In this document: piece after piece, positions 50,345 to 63,200 of the stretch
How the letters are laid out: each line of letters begins with the position of its first letter
How positions within the stretch are numbered: position 1 is the stretch's first letter
Assembly (NCBI GenBank): GCA_008694505.1
Contig: VZDJ01000301.1
Location: forward strand, 4,360,850-4,424,849
Length of the DNA: 64,000 bases
Direction: 5' to 3'
DNA from: Cyanoderma ruficeps
Lineage: Eukaryota > Chordata > Aves > Passeriformes > Timaliidae
Position numbers and translations under genes: made by a program
Notes under the pieces: generated by a model
The model's database searches: none
What the model was told of the DNA's origin: nothing
The model's input: only the letters and a program-made list of their open reading frames with translations

Positions 50345-50700
50345 ATAGAATAAAACCACGATCCCCACTCATCTGACACGCTAAAGAAATAATGTCTTTT
50401 CTAGATTACGTGCAGACTTGTTTCCATTTTCACATTCTTTACCGGGGCTTTTTTGGAAGCCACAGAAAATGAGCGTAAGAGACAAAAAAGTACTTCGCCC
50501 TGCAGGAATACAAAAATTGTAAAAGCACAGGCAGCACTACAGAGGAGCAGTGCCATTCACTCACAAAGAATTTTGTGCATGTAGATGGCTGATTAATTGC
50601 TGGCCTGCCTAGACGAAGCTGCAACGAGCCAGATACTGTCAGCATGCCATCTGTTACCATGGAAATGCACAATGTTCCTGTTTCTGACAAACCCTTGAAT
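50345..50700. promoter_or_regulatory. Candidate conserved noncoding block with X-box
   Basis: CpG-containing, repeat-free sequence: gattacgtgcagacttg, tttaccggggctttt, gagcgtaagagac, atggctgattaattgctggc and gacgaagctgcaacgagcc. At 50653-50666 GTTACCATGGAAAT closely matches the RFX X-box consensus (GTTACCATGGAAAC), differing at one end base. An 83-codon minus frame overlaps it without a domain. This is one of the better regulatory candidates in the window. Confidence 0.45.
50653..50666. promoter_or_regulatory. RFX X-box-like site
   Basis: GTTACCATGGAAAT matches both half-sites of the RFX motif except the final base. X-boxes occur in ciliary gene promoters and in many enhancers. The site is visible; binding is inferred. 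Confidence 0.4.
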
Positions 50701-53700
50701 ACTGGATAGATTGTGCCATATGTAAATAAGGCAAATTAGTTTTCCTATATCTTCCAGACAAGGTTAGACTAAAAGAAAAGATATCTGTTTATATACTGTA
50801 ACCTCCAAGATGTGAACTAGGCAAAGCTTCCTTCTTTTTTTTTTTTTTCATAAAAATCTCATTCAATTTGTTGTTAGAACTGAAACAGTGTGGACTAGCA
50901 CTAAGCAGCATAAAATTAATTCCCAAGCAGCAATGTTTACAAAAGCACTACTTAAAAATATGCATATTCTATATGCATACTACACTCACCATGGCTGTTG
51001 GGGTTTTATTTTCAATTTTTTTTTTCATTTCTTCCCAATTGAGACAATGTTGTTGAAACAATACATAGATATAAAAAGGGAACTTTCTTATCATACAGTC
51101 ATATTTGGTGTAGTTTGGAGCATTTAAGCAGAATTTTTTTATTTTTTAGAGATTCTATAGATTTTTAAACATGGAAAAATTTATTTACTCACTTGAATAA
51201 TAGTAGCTCATTGATAGCTGAGGCACATCAGCTTAACTTCACTGAAGTCAAACAACTGGAGTAGTTTGCACATGCTCAAGGTCTAGTGATAAGAGTTTTA
51301 CAAACTAAAGCTTAACCAGCTACTCCAAAAATTTCATTACCATATCCGGAAAATTAAAAGATTCAGTACTTAAGTCTTTGATTAATGTTTTGATTTTACA
51401 ACTGTACATTAAACTAAAAACAAACAGCTGAAAAACAGTAAGAAGTGTGTCCAGCACACTCAGTGGGTGCACAGCACACTGTTTAGGGTGGCTGTGAGCA
51501 TTAGGACATATTCTGTTACCTGTTCAGATTCTCTTTGAACATGAGCACTCTGCAGAACACCCCTGACTCACTGTGGCTCTGTACATCTATTTCCAGAAGT
51601 GCAAGGTTGGTATAACTACAATCTCCTGCAGTATAAGGCTTGTGGAATTCAATTAAATTAATACCAGACCTTCTCCTTCTTGCCAGTTAGCTGTGTAAAA
51701 TGAGTTGATAAAAAGGAACATGCCCACAACACTCCCCCAAGGCTAGATATCCCTGGGATAGATTTGAGCCCTCCTGAACCACTAAATAAATGCCAGTCAA
51801 AATTGTTTTAAGACAGTGGACAGGCATGCAGTGGTTGTAAGACTGGAGTAGCACCATGGTGTGCCTTAAAGCCCTTTCATTTTATGAATTACATTTTTAG
51901 TCAGATTTCCTGTTTTCACTATACACCTTTATAGGGTGATGTGACATACTGATGTACTGCAGACGGAACTGTCTAAATTAGGGTACAGAAATGACACAGG
52001 TCCCACAATTCTTAACTTGCAGCATTGTAAACGATGGCTTTAGGGGTTCTTCACCCTCTTGCCAAATTCCTCGTATGGCTTTCAGCTTGGAGACTGATGA
52101 ATGGTATAACGATAGCTGAGCAAAATGAACAGGCAGCTGTATATCAATATTTCCCTGATGTGAGAATTAATCAGTAGCTCCAGTAACAATAAGGTTATCA
52201 TGTTCATGTTAAACCCATTGTGCAATTTAATATATTCTTTACACAGTCCTTTTGTTGCTGTGCAACTTTGCACTGCTATGAAATATTACTTCTAAAAACC
52301 AAGCAACTACCTATCAATCTCCAATATAAATTTGTTCAGAACATAATAATCAAGTTTGAACAAACACACTTTATTCCACACAGTGCCAAGAACCTGAGTC
52401 CCTAAGAGTCCAGAACTTCACCAGACCAAAACTCGTTAAACCAAAGTATGGCCTAAAAACAGTAAAAGTTTACATAAAACACACTCAAGAAGTTAACAAG
52501 CCCCGTTTTTGCAGAATAACACTAAGATTCATCACTCTCCACAACAGCATTTGTGGGATCTGTGCCAGTTGATTCTCTGACATTGGCTCCTTCCCACAGC
52601 AGCTTCAATGCCTTGGAATTCTGCCCTTCTCTTCCTGGCTGGGTGTTTTGAATGGAAGAACATACAGGGGACATGATACTCATCAATTTAAATCATGCTG
52701 CCTGCCCAGCTATAAGAATGAAATTCAGAATTTGAAGAAAGGAAGATTGATAGGGAATATGAACATATAGAATTATTTTAGGGAAAAAATAGTTATAAGT
52801 AAGAAATATTATTCCTTCTTTGAATGACTTCTAAGCAATACTGCTTAGGAAACAGTGTGCAAGCATTCCATGATAATTTCTCATCTAAGCAAACTGACCA
52901 TGGCACACTATTGAATCAGCAAGAGTTGTTCTGCCTTGCCAAACTGAGCAGCTGAATGAGGTACTATGTGCTAGTGTTCTGTCAATATGTGAGAGCAATG
53001 TTCAAATATTGGAGAAAATTCAATAAAAATGAGTCTAGATCACACCATGTAAGTCACCTCTGCCCTGTGATATATGATTTGATGCTAAAACAGAGGAGAA
53101 ATATTAATTTACAATTTTTTACATAGTCCAACCAAATCTGCTATAATCTAATTATTTGCAAAACACATGAGAAAACAGACTTTCGAAATTCTGACCTTAA
53201 GTACTTAATTTTGCAAGATTTTTCAACATTTGTCCCATGAAAATTTACTTTGTTTAATATGAATAAAGTCTAGAAATCACAGTCTGAACACAGATTTATA
53301 TAAAAGTCAGACGTAGACTTACACAATTACTTAGCATTTAGCTTTGGGGAATTCATCAAGCATAGATTGCCAGAATTTATCTCAATATGTTCCATTTCTC
53401 CTGAACTAACAAAGTTTTCTGATTGATTTTATCAGATTAATTAAGTAAAGGGACTGGATGAAGGTCTGATATTTCTGCCAAGCCAGCAATGGACAGTCAG
53501 GCTGGGAGGATGCAATCAGCATATCCCTGGTCAGCCAAGTCTCTCTCATCCTCCTGACAATCAGTAGATCCTCCTTCATCAGTCCTTTCCACAGGAGCAC
53601 ACGTAAACCCAAATCCAGGGAATGAACCTTATTTCCCGTCAGCATCCCTGGGTGCAGGAGGTCTGGATCTCACTCTGGCTGAAGAAGAGGTCCTAATAAG

Positions 53701-55595
53701 ATGAGTGCATTGAATTATCAAATCTCAGTGAGAGTAAATGAGGTCATGAAACATCAGAAGTCGATCTTCTCTCTCGTAGCTATAATATTTTAGGCTCCCT
53801 GTAATAATGTCCCCTGACATCATCTTCATCCCAGCTGTTTGACAGCTTCCTCCAGCAGCAGCCTTTGTGGGGCTCACATGCCCGTGTCTCCTCACTCTTC
53901 AGACAGATAATCTCTGTCCAGAGAAGAGGCTGGTGTGACAATCTGGGGCATTGCAAGGGAATCCAAGTAGCATTTGGATTTCAGGTGGATTGGGACAAAA
54001 TTTAAACACGGCTTTTGCACATTGTAGTAAAGCATAAGAGAAATAATTTTCATTTCAATATATAATTTCTTTTTTAAAATTTCTTAATAGTGATCCCATG
54101 CACAGTGCTGACAAACTAAGATTATTTTTGTAGTTTTGTTACAGAGAGAACCTAGGGGACACAAGGCAAATTTTACTGCCCGAAGATAAATCAATGAAGT
54201 ATTTCTTTTCAAGGACTCTGGTTTTCCACAGCTGTTTACTCCAGGATCCATTTTCTCTTTAATTTATCTTATTTCTCAGTCATTGGTTACCCTTGTGATT
54301 CTGGGTGAAGGATTTCCCTTTGGGGAGTTCAATGTGTCCACTTTATCATCTAATTCTTTGCTAAGGATAAAGTTCAGTTCATGATTTTCAGTATTCTCAT
54401 ATTTATCTCAAGTCTTTGTGCTCTTCCTGATGATTTTTACAAATTCATGAACGTGGTTGAGCACATTCTTTGTATCAGATGAAGATAACTAAAATGAATA
54501 TTCTATATTCACACACACAAACATATATATTATTGTGTAAGCACTTGTCTCTGGAAAGGACAGTGATGAGAACGTGGCAGAGTGCTTGGATAGATCTGCC
54601 TGGCCACAACATCCACCCAACACAGTCCAGATTGCTCCATTATTCTTCGCTGTAATCAGCAAAATTCAAGGGGAAGCAGGATGAGGATCTATGAAAAAGC
54701 TCATGTGAGGAATCACCCACTGGTCTGTAAAGATATGTACCCTTGACTCACTTCAATGCCTTTGGTTTTGGATCTGTTGTGTGATTGTACCTAAAACACA
54801 AAATCTAAAATCCTAAACCAGCTTAAGTGGAATCTAAATGCTGATCTGTGGTAAGTCACCATTGTTTTATAATGTTAATAGAACAATGTCAATTCATGTC
54901 TGATGAGGATTTAACACTTTAATGTACCAAGGGCAGATATAATAACAAAAACACCCAATACCCCTCAAATTTTGCAAATTATTTGCAGTGATAGGTTAAC
55001 AACCACCTTAATAGAACTTTACAATCCAGACTCTTAAATGCATTACTCTGTCTGCATCATTCCCCACTGAACTGTCACAAGGCTCCATAGAGAAGCTCCC
55101 CCAAGAACATATTCCAAGTTACTTTTTATTTTGTGGTATTTGGTTAAAGTATTCACGCTTTCTCGTAAGAAAAGCGTCTGACAGTACCTGTAAACACTAC
55201 TATTAACTAAACAGCTGTAAATATCCATAAATGCCACAAAATGTAGCTGCTGCTGTTTCTATTTATTCAGGAAATTTTCATTTTGAGCCTCAGAAATAAA
55301 TGTGTTCAATCACTACTAGGAGTCCAACAGAGGGGGAAAAAAAAAAGCAAGAAAACACCAAGGCACAGGTTACACTCTGTGTCTTCCTGCCTGGAAGAAT
55401 AAATCATATTACTTCCAGTAACAAAGTGACTTGTAACTTTGTCGCAATTTACTTTAGGGTAAGATCCAAAAACACCTCCTAGAATCTAATCAAATTATTT
55501 TTAATTCATCTGAAAATGAGAAGCAGGGAAAGCTGACAAAGTTTAAAGGAACTGAGCAGCCATCTCCTTAAGAAGCACCTTTAGCTATAAAACAA
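50701..55595. other. No gene seen
   Basis: About 4.9 kb of AT-rich sequence with short frames only. A T run lies at about 50836-50849. Nothing resembling a known family stands out. Confidence 0.6.
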
Positions 55596-55599
55596 CAGC

Positions 55600-55740
55600 A
55601 CTTTAGCATTGCCAGCATTATCTGTCTGGTGTTCTTGATAATGTTCACAGGGAGCCCTGACATGTCAAGGTGTAGAGCTGATTAAATTTATTAAATCCAC
55701 CTGATCAGTCACAAAACTCAATATTGATTACAGAATAAGT
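55600..55740. promoter_or_regulatory. Candidate conserved noncoding block
   Basis: Contains gcacctttagctataaaaca, gccagcattatctgtctggt, ctgacatgtcaaggtgtaga, then gctgattaaatttattaaat and ccacctgatcagtcac. TGACATGTCA is a 10-bp palindrome containing a MEIS/TGIF-type core pair. There is no repeat until the SINE-like fragment that begins at its right edge. Confidence 0.3.
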
Positions 55741-55750
55741 TTTGCATCAT

Positions 55751-55941
55751 GATTCCCAGTTTTATCCCAACTCTGTCACTGACCTCCAGGGTGATTTTGG
55801 CAAATCCCCTCCTCTGTTCTCTTGTTTGAGTGCCTATTGACAGTATAAATTCTTTGAGGGTGGGGACATCTCTGTTTATACCAAGAATAGCCTAATTGGG
55901 TGCCAACCACAGTTCAGACATCAGCATTTCTATAATAATAA
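55751..55941 (-). repeat. Ancient MIR-type SINE (or L2 tail) remnant
   Basis: The plus strand reads attcccagttttatcccaac, then tctgtcactgacctccaggg, then tgattttggcaaatcccctc. This follows the reverse-complement MIR order tcccagctctgccac, ctgtgtgacc, ttgggcaagtcac. Farther on, attctttgagggtggggaca and a tgccaaccac to ataataataa ending recall the tail of sauropsid SINEs (ccttggggcaggga box, then a ggtgctac box and AATAA repeat). The parts are decayed but in the expected order over about 190 bases. The strand is given relative to MIR. Confidence 0.5.
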
Positions 55942-56155
55942 CATCTCCTGCAGATCTTTCTGGACTTTTAACACTCCCAGCACCCCTCTGTAGTTGGCAA
56001 GTGTAACTGAAGCTCTGCTCTGATTTGGTTGCTTTTTACCTCTGCCCACACCTCTTATCGACTTCCCAAAGCTTTATTATTTTGCTGCTGTCAAGACTGA
56101 ACTCGAACCCATAGGCAGGGAGATTTCAGGTTGGAAGTGAACATTTACCCAAACT
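55942..56155. other. No gene seen
   Basis: Unremarkable sequence between the SINE remnant and the tandem repeat. Confidence 0.6.
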
Positions 56156-56215
56156 GATAATCTGGGTTAACCCCTGATAATCACTGGGTTAACCCCTGAT
56201 AATCACTGGGTTTTA
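56156..56215 (+). repeat. 22-bp tandem repeat, just over two copies
   Basis: The unit at 56162-56183 (ctgggttaacccctgataat plus ca) is repeated exactly at 56184-56205, and a third partial copy starts at 56206. A partial gataat precedes the first unit. GGTTAACC within the unit is itself a palindrome. Confidence 0.9.
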
Positions 56216-56433
56216 CCACCAGGCAGAAACTCTCAGGATGACTCTCTGCTTGCTGCAGTGGACAGGGAGCACACAGACCTTCCAGCACAACTCAGAACTT
56301 TAAAGAAATAATCTTGTGTGCTCATTCCCTTCTACTTCACTTTTTGGTATAATAGCATGGGATAAGGAATAATAACTAGAACCTGAAATATGTATATAAA
56401 AGTTAGAAAAATTAAAACTGGATCACTTTGAAA

Positions 56434-56517
56434 ATACAACTAAAAAAACCCAAACCAACCAAACAAACAACCTCCCCCCAAAAAAACAAACAAAAAAACC
56501 CCAACAAAAAGCAACAG
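56434..56517 (+). repeat. (AAAC)n-like low-complexity tract
   Basis: A runs alternate with C pairs and C runs (aaaccaaccaaacaaac, cctccccccaaaaaaac, aaccccaacaaa). It is the same type as 19990-20145. Confidence 0.85.
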
Positions 56518-56839
56518 ATAAGTCAAAACAAGGTTCACCAAATAAAGATTTTTTTTCTAAATTTCAGGTTTCCTTAAAGCCTTTATACAGTCCACCACAC
56601 CTGCCCACCATGGTCATAGCATTGCCCACATCTTGAAATCGTCATGTCACACAGGAAATATTCAACCAAAATGCCCAAATGATAAATACTCCAGCCCATG
56701 AGGCTAAGAAATAAGGGTAAATCATTAAAATATCTAGGCATTATTAACCCAAATATATTTTTAACTTTTAATAATCCCATAACACTCAGGGAAAAGAAAT
56801 ATTAATGAATCTTGCAAGTTTTTCAGTCTCCTTAAATTT

Positions 56840-57015
56840 TTTGTGAGTTTGATGAGCTCACTTCCTGTGTTACCTAATGCATGTTAACTGATAACCATTT
56901 TTGTTATCAGCTTAATGCTGAAAAACTGACTTTGACATCTATTAGCCAGCTGTATCTTCAGCTCAGATGAATAATTGATTGCATGATCAATTATTGGATA
57001 GCAAAATCTATGGTG
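56840..57015. promoter_or_regulatory. Candidate conserved noncoding block with two palindromic stems
   Basis: CTGATAAC (56888-56895) is mirrored by GTTATCAG (56903-56910). AATAATTGAT (56970-56979) is mirrored by ATCAATTATT (56986-56995) around a 6-base centre that gives TGATTGCATGATCA, recalling PBX/HOX half-sites. Also present are cttaatgctg, attagccagctgtatcttca and cagctcagatgaat. It is repeat-free. Confidence 0.4.
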
Positions 57016-59489
57016 GTTTGCTGGTTAGACAGCATGAAAATTAGTTCTATTACTGCCACCTCTTATAGCCTGTAAAATGATATATAGAACATTTCAATAC
57101 AAGATTTTGTATTGCATGTGACTTATTTATCCTACAAGTATCTTACACAGAATTCAGAGACCTGGGTAAAGGCTAGGTCTATTAGGAAAACAGGTGCATA
57201 AAGAGAATTATCCTTATGGGTCCGAGCAATCCTCCTGGGAAAATTCTAATCCTAAAAAAGCCTAACTTCCCACAGAAAAACCTAGGATCAAAGATCACAT
57301 TCGGGTTCAATAAAACTCTCAGGGAAAGCATATTGAAAAAAGGAGCATCTTTTAATAAAAGACTAAAAGAGGTGAAAATAAATTTCAGAAGAAAAATTTT
57401 TCATTCTTCAGGTCTAGCAAAAAAGTCACAATAATGGGAAAAATTCTTCAAGAGAGAAAAGCATTCAGTACACTCAGCTAGGAAATTCCTTGACTCCTGT
57501 GATGGAGTAGACTTGTCTGTCCAGAATAAAACACTCATGGGCTCTTTCTGGAAAGTTTCCAACGCTGGAACCATGAAGTTCAAGTGTTAAGATCCACGTA
57601 AGGAGGCAGCCAGCTGTTGAAAAAGCAGAACTAAACCAAAAGACAGGGTGCACAATAACTGCACTCCCCAGTAGAGCAGGATCTGACCCTTTTTGGCCAC
57701 ACCCCAGCCAAGGCTCAATAAACACCAATGTTTTGGATACACCCAGACATAAGAGGATCAGTAATTACACTGCCCTGAGAATCAATAAAACCAAGTCATA
57801 GTTTTGCAAACTGCTCCAAAGACAAGGAATACATCCTACAAAAATCCTAGAGCAAGACCACTCTCAGGGTAGAAAGACTGGAAGTTTTGGCTAGTGACAA
57901 CAGAAAAGAAATTAATCCTGGTACCAAAATGACAATTCAAAATCTTATGCTCTGTCTTCGTCAGCCCTTGGGCTATTTGCTAACATCTCATGGTTGGAAA
58001 ATCAACTGTCATCACTGAAACTGGCATAAGAATCAACAGTCCTGGAGGTTCTTCCCAAAAGACCTTGCAACTGTTTTTCCTTTCCTGCAGAGCAGTTTGG
58101 GAACAGCCAGCTGTGAAGTCCTTCACCTGGCAGAACAATGCTTCTAAAGCACTCTGCTTGGCTCAGACTTCACATGGACATGTCCAGCAGCCACCAGAGA
58201 CCCTGCTTTGATAAGATGCATCTTCTCCTACAAACGCCACGAGTGACTGAAATCAAATAGCTGGGAAAAACCAAAAGGTTAAATGGATGCAGTAACAGTG
58301 AAAATTTAGACCTAGTTTAAAGGTGCTCTTATTCCAAGCTGACAAAAACACCGATGACTTTCTCCAAAACAAACTGAAATAGAGGGAGAAAGTTACTTCT
58401 GGGAACATCTTCAAAGAGCTTGACCCATGAGGGAAAGGAATGTAAGGAATAAGCACAAAGGAGCAGCTCACCAAAAAATGAATCTCAGTTCAGTCACACA
58501 CCACAGAACAGGGTGCACGTTTATGTTCATACACGCATCTGTGTTTCCCACCTATGAACTCACCCTACAACTACTGCTGAGATGAACAAAACCCCAGCAT
58601 CTCTGTCCAAACACACATACACAGAGCAGCTGGAATTACAAATTCTCAAAGTGCTGGATAGATGCTGAATTAAGCCTCAAATCATATCTGGCGTAGATAA
58701 GGGAAAATAGCCCACAGCCAACTGCCTTTCCACCAAACACAGGCCAACAAAGCACCTGAAGTGTTTGTCAAATAAAATCATTTGTCAAATAAAATCATTT
58801 GTTACTAAGCAAGCAAGTAATGGTCATGTGGTACTCGAGTTATGGCCAGCAGCATGTTAAGATACTAATAGAGAAGTAATATCTGATTAAAACATGGATA
58901 AAATTTGTGGGAGGCTTATTACAAGATAAGTTCAGCTGTGTGACCAACTTACAGTTTCTGATACTCAAAATAAGGAATTCACAGGAATGAAGGAAATGAA
59001 AGAGGCAACAATAATCCTGGAGAAAAAAAAAAGCTCAGAGGTCAGGGGATTCCAGTGCATGACAAGATGAGGTAGATCAGTTATAACTTCTTCAATAAGA
59101 AATTCAATAAATACTCAACAAACAGCGCTCCAAGTATAGAAAGAACATGGTTTTCTATTAGAATCTGTTTGTAGGAGAGGATAATAATTACACCTCCTCT
59201 TTTTTCAGCCAATAAACATCGAGGATAAAGTGCTGGTTAGTGTCCTGAATCAAAACCACATTAGTTATGCACGTAAGCCTGAGCAGAAGTGATGCAAGAG
59301 TTGATGCTTTCTCAGAAATCACTATGGATTATTAGAGGAACTGCATTCACATGCATTTGCCAACACAAAACATTTACAAAATTTCCTCTCATCAGCTGTA
59401 GTGTGAAAGAATTTTAGCACATCCCAAGCATGCTAACTAGCTTCAGCTACAATATATTATTATTGCTTTAATTAAATTTACTAATTCAT
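57016..59489. other. No gene seen
   Basis: Short frames only. It includes a 17-bp tandem duplication. No known repeat family is recognised. Confidence 0.6.
58764..58797 (+). repeat. 17-bp exact tandem duplication
   Basis: The unit tttgtcaaataaaatca occurs twice in direct succession, with a partial third start (tttgtta). Confidence 0.9.
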
Positions 59490-60030
59490 TTAATATCGTT
59501 CACTGGATTCAGGACACACGATCTCATTGCAAGCAGCTCTTTCTGATTTCCAAAGCAGTTGGGACTGTGGGTCATCGCTCAGCTGCTCCACTCCAAGGAG
59601 ATGGGCAGGGCCTGTGGCCACAGGACAGACATCGTGGCCAAGATCCACCAACAAACCCATGGCCGGGAAACACTCGTTGGGAAAAAGATTCAGCAAAAGG
59701 CAAGCTGAACCATGCCCTTCTATGCATGGTTCCAAGTCCACCAGTTGCTGCAAACAAATAATTACATCCGGAGCAGTCAAACTCTCAAATTTCACTCACC
59801 TCCTCTACCGAGTCAGCAGCCAAATACCCATGGCTGTGTCAGACCTCGCTCCTGCCCTCTGCTGAGGGAGAGCAGCGTGGGAACTCCAACATCACCTGGC
59901 TCTTCCTCTCCTCATCCTCTGGAATTTCACCTACAGCAGGCACAAAACTCTGCGTCCTGGGCTGCCTGCAGCCTGCGTTTCCCAGCTCCTAAAGACCATG
60001 TCATGGTCGCCTGCACTGAAATTGGATGTT
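59490..60030. other. GC-richer block of unknown nature
   Basis: This stretch is noticeably richer in GC than its flanks. It carries overlapping frames on both strands (59490-59795 minus 101 codons; 59527-59865 plus 112 codons). On the minus strand gtagaggaggtgagtgaa near 59795-59812 would be a good splice donor, but no acceptor or domain supports an exon. It could be an unrecognised old repeat, an exon of a noncoding transcript, or chance. Confidence 0.3.
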
Positions 60031-60234
60031 GCTAAACAAAAGGAAATTTCATTCTGCCCCATCGGTTTGGATCACCGTTTTCCTTTTCCAGGCAGGACTT
60101 TTTCCTGTTATTCCAGTGGAGTCAACCTTCCCCTTTTGTCTAAAAATACTTCAATTCAGATTCCAAATTAGCAATCAAGTACTCTCTACAATGACCTGCA
60201 CCATCTGTGGGATAAAGCAAAGTCCAAAATACAA

Positions 60235-60278
60235 CAGTCCTCTTGCTTTTGTAACCCAGTCCTCTTGCTTTTGTAACT
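60235..60278 (+). repeat. 22-bp tandem duplication
   Basis: The unit cagtcctcttgcttttgtaa plus cc is followed at once by the same unit ending ct, a single mismatch at the last base. Confidence 0.9.
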
Positions 60279-63200
60279 CATGAAAACCTTTGATTCTGGG
60301 TAAATCAATAGCTTAAAAATTATATATAAACTATAAAACAATTGGAATGAAGTTACATATATTTTTCTTAATGTATTAATTTTAATTATTTATTTACAGA
60401 AGTAGACTTGAGTTTGCACAAAAATACCTTCTGGCACTTATTTCACACATATAAATAGATGCTATTTAACTTCTACTTTACAACAGAATAAAATTAAAAT
60501 CATTCCTTCAAAAAAGATGTTTTCTTTAAGAACACATATCCCAGGTCTACCTGGGATTTCTATTCGTGAATTTGCCTCCATAGGCCAAAGATCAAAAATT
60601 AGTGATGGTCCACAACATGCAGAGCTTTAAAAAATGTCACATTCTTTCATTTTCAGCATAAGAAATGGGCAACTTGTTCAGGGCAAATACTTGTTTGAAC
60701 TGAGGATTTTATTATTAATCTCTGAAGACTGCTGAATTTAGGGTCACAGTAAGGGTTGATTAGGTACAAGGTGCACAAAGCTCTCCTCTGTCAATGCTAT
60801 TGAATGAAGCAAGTAATTTAGATTCAGAATTGGTCTTGGATTGAAGCTCACTCCATTACCGACCATTTTCAATTTCAGCTATACAATAAACATCAAGCTC
60901 AGCAAGGAAATTAGTACATTTGGTAATGTATTGGGAGAGATGGGTGGGTCTCTGACAAGATGACACTTATCACCAAAGCTTCAGTTAATGAAACCCTTGA
61001 GTGGTTTCTGCGTTTGACATATTTTGACATTTTTTGAAATCACATCCAGCAGGTTTTTTACCCCACAATGTTGTTCTTTATGAGGAAAAAAAAAATCTAT
61101 CTATCTTTAAAATGAGTACTGAGTACTGCAATATTATTGGAAAAAAATTAAAGAGACTGCATTGAAGGCAGAGGGGAAGAGAATCTGACTTTCTTAAAAT
61201 GCAGAAAGTAGGGCAGAATGCACAGTATTTAAACTGAGGAGATGCCAACGCTCACACATTTTCAGAAGAGAGCTTAGATTTCAACAGGCACATTTGCCTT
61301 TAGTCTGCTTGCTCAGAAAAAGCCATAAACTGTAACAGGAAGTCTGTTTTTAGTGTGACTGCAAAAAATGTTTAAACTTCATTAGCTCACAGTTGTTTTT
61401 AACTTATCCACACAAAAATTAGCATAAAGCACTATAGTAGATTTATCATTAATGGGATTAAAATGATAATTTCTAGTATAACCTGAACAAGCAAAAGAAG
61501 TTTTTCTGGGTTACTTTCACAACAGAATTGGTTTATTTTTTGTTTACTGTTGTGTTCTTAATTTTTTTTTGTTTGAAATAATGAGAACAAAGAAGAAGAT
61601 AACTAGTTATAATGAGCAAACTTACTGTACAAAAGACACCAAAATAAGGGAAAAAATGAAAGCAAATTAGGAGACAGAAAGGGAGAATGAACAATTGCTG
61701 GCCTAAAAGTAGCTCTCTCGAGTTGATGACCCAAAAACACCACAATAGCTCTCAGATCACTTTAAATGCTGCTTTGTAGCAATGTGGCACCTACAATGTA
61801 TGACTAGAATTAAAAAGGGTCAGAAGAGACAGAAGACTTAGAGATCACTAATTCTGAGCGGTTTGATATTTACTCTTTAGCTTTTCTGAAAGCCGAGGGA
61901 AATTATTATGGATTCATATATTTCAATCTCACACAGCTCTATTATTGTTCATTTTTTCATTCAGAGCTGAGAGAACAATTAAAACAAAAAATACAAAGCA
62001 ATTTAAACAGGGACATTCCTGAACTCTACTAGACCTACAAGGCAACACTTAGAGCCCCAGTTCCTATCCGGGTGGTCCCTCCCAAAGACTTTTTTCCAGC
62101 ACAAGTGGGAGGTCACCTTGAAGATTTCAGGGACAGGGATTGTATTGTACAGGATACATACTCCTGAAGAGTTGCATTGTGTCGCAATGCAATTTTTATT
62201 TAAAACCTTGCCCTCCCCATGACTCTGCTCTAAGCATTTCCCTTGCCTCCCTCAGTCAAAGTTTAAGGTGGCAGAGCAAGTACCATGTGTATTTGTGCCC
62301 TCTTGAAAACCCAAGGCGGGGAAAATAGAAGAAGATATCTTCTGAGCCAAAGAAATCCTGTATCACAAAGGAGTTAATGATTATTTCTCTAGCTTTAGAG
62401 GATTTGTTTTACTTTGTTTTGTCTAAACTGGAATCGTTTCCCACAATACTGTGATCAAAATCTGCCATATCCTACTGCGTTTTTGGATCTTTCTGACCTT
62501 GTTTCAGCTTACACTTCAAGATGAGCTCAAGCTACCCAGCTGCAAAATATCAGTATTGTTAATATTTAAGTCTCAACAGCACCCAGAGACGCACTGTTCC
62601 AAGCACAGTACTGTAATAGCCCAGATTATTCTGGGATTCCAGAGAGTTCACTTACACATAGACCATGTGCTCTACCCAAGATATGTAATGTGTAAAAAGC
62701 CAGGGGGAATCCCAATGGCAATTCAAGTAGTCCCAGGTCTGCATTTCAGCCTAGGAGATGTTTAGACATAGATTCTGTGATTTTACCCACTATTTTCAGG
62801 CAATAGAGGTTTGAAAGGAAAAGTTAGACATCACGTGGTTGGGCTGTTTTGTCTTATCTATGCTCAAATAATCAGAAAAGAAGAATTCAGGGTTTTCTGG
62901 GCACCTGGAAAAAATGGAACCCAATAAATTGTTCAAACATCATCCTGCAATTTCAAAGCAGGAGTGCTTGCTCCACGCATTTTATTCTAGAAAGTTTCAA
63001 AACTTAGATTTAATCTTTCAAATCACTGGGAATATGATCTCAGCAAACAGAAGAGTTTAACTACTGTACCACACAGTGCGATGTGTAATTATTTTCTGAC
63101 AGTATTTACCAGAAATCTAGGTAGTTTTCATACTTTTAACTCATAGAAAACATTCAGCCTGTTCCAGTAATAAAGATACCTGTCAGTATATTACAGATAG

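Noticed and set aside
62760..62790. CR1-tail-like phrase agattctgtgattttaccca
   Set aside because: Lacks the tcccttccaacc box that should precede it; too short to call.
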